A stretch of DNA of 21,520 bases, from positions 1 through 21,520 of the forward strand of contig WIXG01000789.1 in assembly GCA_009869945.1 (NCBI GenBank). Direction: 5' to 3'. The notes under the pieces were generated by a model that saw nothing but the letters and a program-made list of their open reading frames with translations, made no database searches and was not told the DNA's origin. The translations under genes and the position numbers were made by a program. The stretch comes from Mesaphorura yosii. Lineage: Eukaryota > Arthropoda > Collembola > Poduromorpha > Tullbergiidae. Within the stretch, counting starts at the first letter, position 1. Each line of letters begins with the position of its first letter. This document shows positions 1 through 8,357 of the stretch, in pieces.

Positions 1-571
1 AAGCCTGGTATTCACTCGAAGCGAAATGGTCTTCGCGAAATCGTTGCGAAATGCGAACTGCATAGTGAAATTGAAACGACGAAGTGAAACGAAAATGCCT
101 GTGCGAAATTGATTTTTCGCGAGGTATTTCGCCCAGTGAAAATTTTGAACTGAGTACCACCAACGCGAAAAGTGTGTGAAACATTTCGCAACGTCTCATT
201 TCGCACCGAAAACGCGATTTCGCATCGACTGAATACGAGGCTTAAAACAGAAAATTATTGAAACTTCAAAAGGCTTTTTGATTTCGGAGGTAGAAACGCG
301 ATTCGCGAAGCGAAAGGAAAGCATTTTGCCTTTGCACTTTGCGGGAAGCAACGAACTCAATTTCGGCTTCATTTCTTTCGTGATACGATCACCCGAATTT
401 CGATTTGTTGTGTGAGTTGTGAGTTTCCTTCTTCGCACTGCGATTTCCGATTTTTCAGCAAATAAGTGATAAGCGAAGAAGTGGATAGATAGCTAATCAG
501 CTTAATTATTCACCCGTAAGCCGTGAAAGCTACGTCTGCGCGTCGCGCGTACGATTTATCAGTGATCTAGG
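1..571. promoter_or_regulatory. Region upstream of the BTB gene, dense in GCGAAA/TTTCGC
   Basis: No coding exon is supported here; the open frames run through the repeated hexamer and look accidental. GCGAAA occurs at about 21, 35, 46, 103, 165 and 309, and its complement TTTCGC at about 115, 127, 184, 199 and 218, so 11 copies lie in roughly 315 bp. GTGAAA variants are scattered between them. The stretch sits directly before the BTB gene, so it may be promoter, 5' untranslated sequence or a decayed short repeat. I see no clear TATA box. Confidence 0.4.
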
Positions 572-2152
572 ATGCCGCTGATGAAATTAACGTGGAACAC
601 GCACTACTCCAGCATCTTCTCCCTGCTCTCATCATTCCTGAACAATGAAACGCTCGTGGACATCACGCTCGCCGCCGAGGGGCAGTTTCTGAAGGCGCAT
701 CGGATTATTCTTTGTGCGTGCTCACAATTCTTTCAGGTAAACACTCAATTATCGCTTACCTTATCAGTCTAATTAGCACAGCAAACTGCAAATAGGTATT
801 AATACTTTGATTGCCCTCTTTTACTTGCTGTAGGAGCTGATCACAAGCCTTGATAAAGACAAACAGCCCGTCATATTCCTTCAAGGGGTCCAGTTCACTC
901 AACTCCAGGCCCTGATGAAGTTTATCTACTGTGGGGAGATTCAAGTCGCTTCGGAGGAGCTGCCGGCACTGCTTACGATCGCGGAGGAGCTGAAAATCCG
1001 AGGAATTCTCGATTATCATTCGGATGAGGACGAGGGCCATGGCCAAGCAACAACAGTAACTGGCGCTGGCACAAGTGGAAGAGTTTCTAACCATTACGAT
1101 ACCTTCTCTGCTTCCGCTCCACCGGCATCATCAACTCCTTCAGCAGAATCAGAAATAAACACGACTGCCGTCGGAGTCGCTGTGGCCTCCTCCTCATCCT
1201 CCAAGAAGTTACCAATCAGTATTCTGCCTAAGCAAACCCAAGGCCAATTCTCAAATCCCGCAATGCCCGCACGCTTCAGTCGTCGTCCGCTTTTAATGTT
1301 GAAGCGCCCGAGAATCGGTCCAAAATCGAAGGTACAACAGACACAGCGAAGAGAACCGGAACAGCAGCAGCCAACGGCAACATTGGAGCACTTAAACAGC
1401 AGCGAGCTTGAGCCCGAATTGCCTGAAGAAGTGGAGCAATACATGACCGACATGGCGGCGACGGCGATAGAGGATGGTCAGGTCAAAATCGAAATGGGTG
1501 ACGAGATGCAGATGATAAATGAAGGTGACATCTTCAAAACCTAAGCCAGACTGTTTCTTTGCAATTTGTTAATTAATTTGCATCTGCAGATTTTGGTGAA
1601 ATTGGCGATGAAGATGACGATCACAGATTTGGACACGGAGTTCGAGGCTGGAGTGCAGAAGTAGATGAGTACCAAGAACAGGCTTCTTCCTCAAGAACGA
1701 GCTTAACCAATACAAATTCAGATGCTGGTCATGCTGGATCGGCAGGAGCCAATGACAATGGAAGCCAGAGCCACCAGAAGCGAGCAGGAGCAGGTAATTA
1801 AACATAGCCTAACTTTAACCTACCATTCCTCGGTCGGTCGAACCATTCATGGTCACGGTTTCCAGTTCAAGGCTCTTCCAGCGTCAGCGCCAACGCCCGC
1901 CTTCGCCCAGCGACAGCTTCGCGGCCGGTGGGAGTGACCGTGACCGGATCGCCTTCATCCCTGTCCAGCCTCCGCTGCGGCACGTGTGGCCGTGTTTACA
2001 CGTCGAGCAAGTCGCTGTGGCGTCACCGAAAGTTCTCCTTCTGCGGGCAAGACGTGCGGGAGGTGTTTTGCTGCACGGAGTGTGGGAAACGCTTCTCGCG
2101 GTCGGATAACCTGCGAAGACACGCGCTCATCTCTCATAACACGTCCTCCTAA
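572..2152 (+). CDS. BTB/POZ zinc-finger transcription factor, zinc-finger isoform (lola/tramtrack type)
   Basis: Exons 572-736, 834-1524, 1590-1793 and 1866-2152 join in frame through GT-AG introns of 97, 65 and 72 bp (phases 0, 1, 1) to give 448 residues. Residues 1 to about 115 form a BTB domain: the opening WNTHYSSIF, VDITLAAEGQFLKAHRIILC, and LMKFIYCGEI followed by ELPALLTIAEELKIRG, which is typical of insect BTB-zinc-finger proteins. BTB domains dimerise and recruit co-regulators in the nucleus. A long Ser/Thr/Gln-rich and acidic linker follows. The C-terminal exon carries two fingers: one Cys-Cys-His-Cys (ends RHRKFSFC) and one classical C2H2 (CTECGKRFSRSDNLRRH, final His four residues on). 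The last intron could also use acceptors before 1881 or 1911, which keep the same frame. No specific orthologue is claimed. Confidence 0.85.
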
Positions 2153-2608
2153 CGCCTGCCTGTCCTGTGATCCGCAGGTGGTCGCCGCCGCCTCCTCCGA
2201 GCGCGTGCAGGACATGGACAGAAACGTGTTCGTGAGCCGCTCGACCCCCTTGCCGACCTCACCGCGTCCTCCGCCGCCGCCTCTTCCTCCTCCGCCGGTT
2301 GCAAGCGCCTCCTCCTCGGCGTCGGCGTCGTTGGCCGCCCCCGTCGAGTTTTCTACACAGCAGCCCAGAAAAGGAACGCCGTGGAGCTCCTCGACCTTGG
2401 CTACTCCTGCAGGCAAGTCGCGGAGCTAATGGGCAAAGGCTGCAGCTCCGGAACGCCCATCCGCTGGAAGCAGCAACTCATGGGGACCTACAACAGAGCA
2501 GCAAAACCCGCACTCGGGCGCAAGCCAAAAAAATCCAGTGGCCGGGGCGACGGCAGCAAACCGCAAGACGACGAAGATTCAAACGTCGAAGTCGTCACGG
2601 GGAAATAA
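572..2608 (+). CDS. BTB transcription factor, alternative isoform with a helix-turn-helix-like 3' exon
   Basis: Splicing the phase-1 donor at 1793/1794 to an acceptor at 2177/2178 (ccgcag) instead of the zinc-finger exon opens a second 3' exon, 2178-2608, ending at a TAA. The product would be 496 residues: the same BTB domain and linker, a basic and Ser-rich stretch, then FYTAAQKRNAVELLDLGYSC followed by RQVAELMGK and IRWKQQL. This reads as a helix-turn-helix resembling Psq/transposase-type DNA-binding domains, with a basic Lys/Arg-rich tail after it. AATAAA at 2604-2609 overlaps the stop codon. The exon begins 25 bp after the zinc-finger isoform's stop. Mutually exclusive 3' exons on a shared BTB exon are a known feature of lola-type genes. 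The phase match and long open frame are seen; the isoform itself is inferred. Confidence 0.6.
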
Positions 2609-2609
2609 A
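2604..2609 (+). terminator. Polyadenylation signal of the BTB gene
   Basis: AATAAA overlaps the stop codon of the helix-turn-helix isoform. The following 100 bp are AT-rich and converge on the minus-strand gene that ends at 2768. Confidence 0.5.
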
Positions 2610-2714
2610 ATTCTTTTCCAAGCACTCAATCTCAGAGAATCATTCGTACAAATATTTTACTAACTTTACTGGTAGCTATAACAATTCTACTATTTAGAAG
2701 CTTCTTTATAGAAC

Positions 2715-2720
2715 TTTATT
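2715..2720 (-). terminator. Polyadenylation signal of the minus-strand membrane protein gene
   Basis: TTTATT on the plus strand reads AATAAA on the minus strand, about 48 bp beyond the stop at 2768. The two genes here converge tail to tail with about 160 bp between stops. Confidence 0.5.
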
Positions 2721-2767
2721 TTTAATTATGTGATGTATTAATGTAAATATTGTAGACTTACCAGTAA

Positions 2768-5700
2768 TTAAATGCTGCCACTGCCGTTACCGTTACCATT
2801 GTTCGAAGTCAAATTGCCGCTCCGCGCCCGCTTAAACACGAATCCACGTTCTTTCGCCCTCGCGACCTGCTCCTCCATCTTGTTGAATTCTCGCTGGACC
2901 AAGTAGACCATCACGATTCCGAAAGCGTAGAGCACCAGGAAGAATGCGAGCGTCCGCCAAAGCCTTGCCCTCGAGTCCGAATTGGTGCAGAAGTCCACCG
3001 GAGCCGTCTGCCTCGCCATGCGGTCTTCCCTCCTCAGCTGAAGCCCCTCCTTGTCTTTGTCCATCCACTCCGGGTGCGAAATGCGGATGTGAGTGACGGC
3101 GTGTTCCAGCGTCTCGTCGTCGCTGTCCCAATGCTCCGCTTTGCTGTACGGCTTCTGCCTGGCGAAATAGTCGGCTCGGGTCGTGATCGCCTCTTTCTGA
3201 GCGTCGTACTCGTTCTTTATGATCACGTGCATGAGGTGGAGAAGGTGGCAAAGGCGGGCGCAGCGCCGTCGCCTCTGTCCTGACCTCAGCTTAAATTCTC
3301 GCTTCGACTCCCGTTTGTATCTTTTGTCCAGTTTCTTCTCCAGCACGCCGAGCTTACGAAGCCGAAGACGTTCCTCTTCTCGCTGCCGTTCGCATTCGGC
3401 GCGGGCGGTCTCCCTGTAGTCTAAAAACAGCCGCCGGTGGCGCTGGCGAGTGGCGCCCTCGACGAGGTACTTTTGCAACTCCTCCCAGATCACAGCGTCT
3501 TCTTCTCCGGCCTCCATGGCTTCGACTTTGGCTTGCGTCAGGGGCTCTTCGGTGGCCGTGGCGGTTTCGGCTGCATCCAACGTGACTGGACCAAGCGATG
3601 CGAAGCGGACTTTGATCCTTGTGGCGGTGGTGGTGCCCGTGCCAGGGACAGGCTCGGCCCTAATCAAAGGAGTAGAGGCAGCAGCAGCAGGAGCGGGTAG
3701 TTTGACTTCGGCTCTGGCGACTCTGCCCTTTGCACTATGGAAAAAACAGCAGGTAAGCTGAGCGGCTTGCATTCTTCCCTAAGCGAAAGTATCAACTTTG
3801 ACGACCTGCGATTGCGCGGTCAAATGTTGACGTCGAGTAGTCCGGTGTGCGGCATCTTGTAGCACAGAATCTGCGCTTTCCAGAGACGCCTCACGTGGTT
3901 GGGGTCATCATGGAATCGGGTGACCCGAAATGGCGTCTGACCCGATTTTAATCTCGCTTATCTCACGCGCTCCACATTTCCGACATGCGCCACTTTCAAG
4001 ATAAGCAACACTTTATATTTACTCTTGAACGGTCCAAGCCTTATTGGTCGGAAGTGTGGAGCGTAGGAGAATTTGGTCTCCAAACTTCACCTTTCAACTT
4101 TACGAGATTTGCCATGAAAAAGTCCCGGGCTGGTCTGAGAGGAGAATCGGATCATTCTTCAGATCTGTGAAAGCAGTCATCGTATTTGCCAAAGGTTACA
4201 TTTATTCACGTTGTGTTGTAAGTTTGAAGTGTGAGGATTAAAGTTTTATTTGAGGACAACGGATTCGCAGTGGACCTCAGATTCATTCCGATATAGCATT
4301 TTACATTCTTTGAAGCCAAATTTGAAATTTGAATACAGTGCCGTAGCATTGCATTACTTTGTTCGGAGAACTTATTTTTTTCTCTGAATAATGTTCAACG
4401 TGAAATGCTTCGGTGCGTGTGTGTAGGTCGGAACTTGTTGCTCCCATTCTTATCAGAGGGATGGGGCTTAACTTCACAAATTCCCTTTTATCACTCTTTT
4501 ATCCTAGATTGACATGACCTAAAATTCCAGCTCGAACCGAATAAAATTATGCCAGACTAAATGATAAAAACTGGACTTAATTACCTGTTAATTGTGAATT
4601 CTTTCTTAGTGCCAGTCCAGTTCTCTGTCTCGTAATCAACCATGTCGACATTTCGCAAACTCCCATTCGTGAATAAATTATTCCCAGATGAATCCAAGAC
4701 AAAACCAGATAATTCTCGACGTAAACTTACTAAAGGAATGATACACGTGATGAAACATGCTGACCACATTCCATTCTTGCTAGCAAATTTACTTCGTCAA
4801 GGTGTGATTACAGAAGATGATCAGGAAAGGATTGTAAGCTTGTCATCCCATTCATACTTTGAAGTTTAACAAATTTTGATGTTTGATTTTGATACAGCAA
4901 GCGAGAGTTACGAAAGCTGACAAGATGGAAGAATTGATGATGATGTTATGTCGTCGTGGTCCGCATGCATTTGATAAGTTATACACGGCGCTTATGGAAT
5001 CTGCAAATGAACACGTGGCACGAATGCTTGACAACATAAGCACAAATGAAGATGCGACTTCAGAACAGGTTGAAACCGAAACAAATGCTGCTGGACACAC
5101 CGAGTCAAAGATCGAAGGAAAAGGAAAAACTGTGCTCATCGAAATGGATGGGAATGAGAAGGCAAAGATTCTAGTGACGACTTCAGACTGTTGCAAGGAT
5201 TCAGAGTTGGATGAAGATGCAGAAATTGAAGAACTTGTGAATTTATTCATGTTTTTACATGATGAACTGAAAAAGTCATCGAATTATTATTATCCAGACA
5301 CAGAAGAATTCCATGTCAACCGATTCAAATCAAATAATGCGCTTCATGGAGTGAACCCAAAATGGAGATATTCAAATTGGATACGTAAAGTGCAATTGTA
5401 AGGGAGACTCTCCTTTTTTACGTAGATCATTTTAATTAATTCTTTTCTCACAGTTTCACAGTGAATTGTCCGATTTGGATAACAAAAATTTGTTTCTATG
5501 GTCCAGCTGGTCCTGAGACGAATACATCATACACAATATGGGTCAAGCTGATAAAAGGAACGAGGATGGAACCAATTGGATTCACACATCAAGTCGTACA
5601 AGCTGGTGCTGGACAGTTGATTTATGTCCCATTTCGATTCCCAGTTGGTATCGAACCACATATTCGTTATAAATTAGAATTCCAAATCATAGGCTCTGAT

Positions 5701-8357
5701 AGAATACTTGTTGCGTATCCAAGAGATAAGTTGGCTAGTGTGACTCTAGACTGTGGTCAATTGGGGAATGTGAGATTTGATTTCTCAAGTTGTTCGTTGG
5801 ACTCAACTTGTCAAATCCCATCGATTTGGTTTTATAAAGGTAAAGAAAGGTTGAATGTCATTCCAACAGTATTTCCAGAGAGTTCTGCGGAGTTGGTTGC
5901 GTTTGAGACACAACGTGATGTATGTCTATGGCAGAAATATTGGGGTGATCCAAATTCTAATATACGGCTCGGTGAAGGAGGAACAGGTGAAGTGAGATAC
6001 GGAAGGAGTCAATCAGTAGGACAACAAATACAAATGCAACGAATGGCTGGAACGATTGCTCCTGTATTACAAAATACTGGAAATGGGGCGCACTTCAATA
6101 ATGGATTCGACGAACTGTAAATGCTTGACACTTTCATGGTTTCTGATATTCATGATTTTTTACTTATGTTTGACGTGTGCTCTGCCACCATTATAATTAT
6201 TATCTTTATGAGCATTAAGTATAAAATTACAACCAAAGTCAAACGGTGCTGGGAAAACTCACTCTGTGTCTAATATTTGGTTTTTATTAGACGTAATTCT
6301 CATGTCTCACCAATGCTAAGCCTTCAAATTCCTTCTTTATCAGCGTCTCAATGAATCCGACATCACTCACAGTAAATACTCTCGAATCATCATCACAAAC
6401 CCATTCCAGTCTATCAGCATAAGAAAGGGTTGACACGTAGAAAGATGTAGGTGGCGCCAAGAGTTGTCAACTCAACTCACTCACCTCACCTCCATTGAAT
6501 GATATTTCACGTCGTGGACCAGTTAAGTTTGTAGTCAAGATAGCAGCTCCACTGTCCATAGAATTCAGAACCCGTTCCAGAACACGTGTCTTTGGCAACT
6601 CCAACGCGTAAAACAAGACATGTCTTTCCATGGATTCCTTCTCTTGCCTCAGCATTTCCTTCATGACTATCATGAATTATTGCCATAATCAATCACACAT
6701 GCCAATAATAAGCTGCAGACGATATTTTTAATTAAATCAGATCCAATTTAAAATGTGCCATGAACGAGCTGTGTGGCAGTCTCGATTTAATTAGCAGAAA
6801 TCAGTACCGATTGAAGGAAGCACGATGTCTGCTGCGTCGTTCCTTCAGTTCTGCGTAGGTATCTTCATCTTGGGATCGCAGACGAGCGCCGTACTGACCT
6901 CATCAATCTGTAGCCAGTACGGAGCAGTTCTACGAGCCGGGCAATGTATCTACCACTTCTTGGGGAATTGCAGCTTGCAACCTGCCCCGGATCCAGAAAC
7001 CGGCTCGCCGTTGCCGTTCCGGTGTCCAGATCGCACCACATGCGAGCCAATCACAGGCATTTGTATGTGCATGGGTGAGTTCAAGGATGAGAATAGCAGC
7101 ACACAAGTGGCGTCGGAGAGCAATGTCGCCCGAATTCTGACTTGCCTGGCCGGCCAAGATGGACAGCCGTGCAATAACACAATAAATGTCACGTGCATGC
7201 AGCACCTGGAATGCTCTAACAGATCTTCAGATTTCGTACGCGTTAAAGAGCATTGGCCTTGGAGCAGTGGCATGTGTACTTGCCCAGGTGACGCCACATG
7301 GGACTCTGCACTTGGCGAGTGTGCTTCAGAAGAAATTTGCAAGAAGAAGCATCAGGATGCGTTTTATGATTGGTGGAAGAAGCAGTGTACGTGTAAGCTT
7401 CAGATGAATTGTGGCTCACGAATCTCTTGCCCTGAGCGAGCTTCAAGGCGCATGCCACCCGATTACAGCCGTTATGGTAACCGAAACCGGGACTGGGAGA
7501 GAATGCAACACCCGATCTGCCTCTGCAATGGATTGTACAATTCATTCAGAACGGGAAAGTACTGTTGATTAAGTTTCATGGAGTTCTTTTAATAAAGTTC
7601 CTAATAATAAACAGTAAAACGTTAAATGGCTCGTTAAAGGTATAAACAACGAAATCGAATCAAGGCAACTCTAACTTTTGAATGTAGACGGGGCAACATG
7701 GGTCTTAATAGAATACTTATCTTGAAAGTGGCGCATGTCAGAAATGTGGAGCGCGTGAGATAAGCAAGATCAAAATCGGGTCAGACGCCATTTGGGGCCA
7801 CCCGATTCCATGATGACCCCACCCACGTGAGGCGTCCCTGGAAAGCGCAGATTCTGTGCTACAAGATGCCGCAAACCAGACTGCTCTACATCAACAATTG
7901 ACCGCGCAATCGCAGGTCGTCAAAGTTGATACTTTCGCTTAGGGGAGAATGCAAGCCGCGCAGCTTACCTGCTGTTTTTTCCACAGTGGTTTGGCTGTGT
8001 TTCCGCCTCCTTCGTCTTCGGACTCTTCAATGTTGTCTTCTTTGGGCTGGGCCACGGACTCTGTTTTCTGCGTCCCACAATCGAAGGCGCTGACTTTGAC
8101 CTCGGTAGCCTCGGTTTCGGTTTCGTTGTGGCTCCAGTCGCTCCAGCGGCGGTCGTGGCGGTTGGTCTTGGAGCCGGAACGCGTAAAGTGAGTCCGTCTC
8201 GTCCGCCTTCTTGTCTTCTACTCGGGTTGAGGTACAAAACAGGGTATTCAACGATGCTGAAGTCGTAGAGTGGACCGAAGAAGTCTGGTGCGGTGGTGAG
8301 CAGGGAGTCTTCGTCGTCACCTTCGGAGCACCAACGTCTACAATTGAGGCAGTCCAT
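2768..8357 (-). CDS. Coiled-coil, single-pass membrane protein of unknown family, split by a 4.2-kb intron
   Basis: Exon 1 runs 8357-7969 and exon 2 runs 3734-2768. Phase 2 at the donor (CAGCAG|GTAAGC) meets phase 2 at the acceptor (TTTTTTCCATAG|TG), giving 451 residues. The start ATG at 8357-8355 has an in-frame TGA 18 bases upstream. The N terminus has close cysteines (MDCLNCRRWC), then a Pro/Thr/Lys-rich basic region. Exon 2 has an Arg/Glu-rich predicted coiled coil, a HPEWMDKDKEG region, one hydrophobic helix near the C terminus (TLAFFLVLYAFGIVMVYLV) and a short charged, Asn/Gly-rich tail. This suggests a tail-proximal membrane anchor with most of the chain on one side. I do not recognise the family and infer no function. 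Exon 2 alone also opens with an in-frame ATG at 3772, but that stretch lies in the inverted repeat and is better read as intron. Confidence 0.7.
3733..4005 (+). repeat. Left arm of a 273-bp terminal inverted repeat
   Basis: This arm matches the reverse complement of 7716-7988 without gaps and with about 16 mismatches (about 94% identity by eye). Homology starts sharply at CACTATGG and stops after ATAAG at 4005. Read on the minus strand, its outer end supplies the polypyrimidine tract and AG acceptor of the surrounding intron and two coding bases. The flanking TTTG at 3729-3732 also appears at 7990-7993, one base off the other arm, and may be a short target-site duplication. Confidence 0.85.
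4006..4641. other. Non-coding stretch between the left inverted repeat and the CARD-PHR gene
   Basis: AT-rich sequence with no convincing exon on either strand. It lies immediately upstream of the CARD-PHR start codon and is the likely promoter and 5' untranslated region of that gene. I see no TATA box or repeat worth naming. Confidence 0.3.
4642..6120 (+). CDS. CARD-PHR domain protein
   Basis: Exons 4642-4833, 4898-5397 and 5454-6120, with introns of 64 and 56 bp (phases 0 and 2), encode 452 residues. Residues about 20-110 look like a caspase-recruitment domain close to those of caspase-2/9: IPFLLANLLRQGVITEDDQE, then KMEELMMMLCRRGPHAFDKL and EHVARML. An acidic linker follows. From about residue 204 a PHR (PAM/Highwire/RPM-1) beta-sandwich begins: VNRF, WRYSNW, FTVNCPIWITKICFYGPAGP, FRFPVGIEPHIRYKLEF and VTLDCGQLGNVRFDFSSC, ending near PSIWFYKG. 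CARDs bind other CARDs in apoptosis and immunity; PHR domains occur in BTBD1/2/3/6 and Highwire as binding modules. I know of no standard family joining them. The gene is visibly more AT-rich than its neighbours and lies in the intron of the minus-strand gene. It has no catalytic domain, so an adaptor role is inferred. Confidence 0.8.
6287..6673 (-). pseudogene. C-terminal fragment of a wax ester synthase/DGAT-like (WSD) acyltransferase with one internal stop
   Basis: On the minus strand the frame from 6673 runs to TGA at 6469-6467 and continues in the same frame to TAA at 6289-6287. The first part contains AAILTTNLTGPRREISFNGG; the second has APPTSFYVSTLSYADRLEWV, then FIETLIKKEFEGL. This matches the C-terminal domain of WSD-type acyltransferases (conserved N-x-x-GP, I-S-F-x-G and a later SYA stretch), which make wax esters and triacylglycerol. 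The N-terminal part with the HHxxxDG active site is absent: a stop lies just above the first ATG and no upstream exon is visible before the next gene. A minus-strand AATAAA (6288-6283) overlaps the stop. One stop codon in otherwise clean sequence suggests recent decay. A short intron that removes the TGA could not be found. Confidence 0.55.
6825..7568 (+). CDS. Secreted cysteine-rich protein of unknown family
   Basis: An uninterrupted 247-codon frame starts at ATG 6825. The first 22 or so residues are a signal peptide (FLQFCVGIFILGSQTSAV). The mature chain is rich in cysteine, with repeated short motifs such as C-x-C-x-G/P (GICMCMGE, GMCTCPGD, QCTCK, CLCNG) that resemble the EB/EGF-like modules of arthropod secreted proteins. 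It ends in Cys. Several N-glycosylation sequons are present (NCS, NSS, NNT, NVT, NRS). No membrane helix or GPI signal is seen, so the product should be extracellular and disulphide-rich. AATAAA at 7591-7596 and 7606-7611 follow the stop. The gene lies inside the long intron, opposite in strand to its host. I cannot name the family. Confidence 0.75.
   Translation: MSAASFLQFCVGIFILGSQTSAVLTSSICSQYGAVLRAGQCIYHFLGNCSLQPAPDPETGSPLPFRCPDRTTCEPITGICMCMGEFKDENSSTQVASESNVARILTCLAGQDGQPCNNTINVTCMQHLECSNRSSDFVRVKEHWPWSSGMCTCPGDATWDSALGECASEEICKKKHQDAFYDWWKKQCTCKLQMNCGSRISCPERASRRMPPDYSRYGNRNRDWERMQHPICLCNGLYNSFRTGKYC
7591..7611 (+). terminator. Tandem polyadenylation signals of the cysteine-rich gene
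   Basis: Two AATAAA hexamers at 7591-7596 and 7606-7611 lie 23-38 bp after the stop codon. Confidence 0.5.
7716..7988 (-). repeat. Right arm of the 273-bp terminal inverted repeat
   Basis: Reverse-complement partner of 3733-4005, ungapped, about 94% identical. On the minus strand its outer end reads CACTGTGGAAAAAACAGCAG and then GTAAGC. The first 20 bases are therefore coding (last codons of exon 1) and the intron starts right after them. No homology continues beyond 7988, apart from the offset TTTG. Confidence 0.85.

Larger units (their letters stand above)
3735..7968 (-). other. 4,234-bp intron whose ends are an inverted repeat and which contains other genes
   Basis: The donor is GTAAGC at 7968 and the acceptor CCATAG at 3740-3735 (minus strand). 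All other introns I could define here are about 56-111 bp, so this one is an outlier by nearly 40-fold. It holds a CARD-PHR gene, a decayed acyltransferase fragment and a cysteine-rich secreted protein gene. Both splice sites lie inside the flanking inverted repeat. Joining the exons gives an uninterrupted frame, which supports the intron. Confidence 0.65.

Noticed and set aside
3735..3772. In-frame ATG at 3772 as the start of the minus-strand membrane protein
   Set aside because: The stretch lies inside the inverted repeat and contains the acceptor TTTTTTCCATAG. The other arm carries the same peptide start on the plus strand, so the ATG is a repeat feature; splicing to the 8357 exon keeps the frame and gives a better start.
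7990..7993. TTTG as a definite target-site duplication
   Set aside because: It flanks both repeat arms but is offset by one base on the right; four bases are too few to be certain.
7949..8191. Plus-strand open frame over the right repeat arm
   Set aside because: It is the antisense of exon 1 of the minus-strand gene, which has a stop-protected start and a strong GTAAGC donor.
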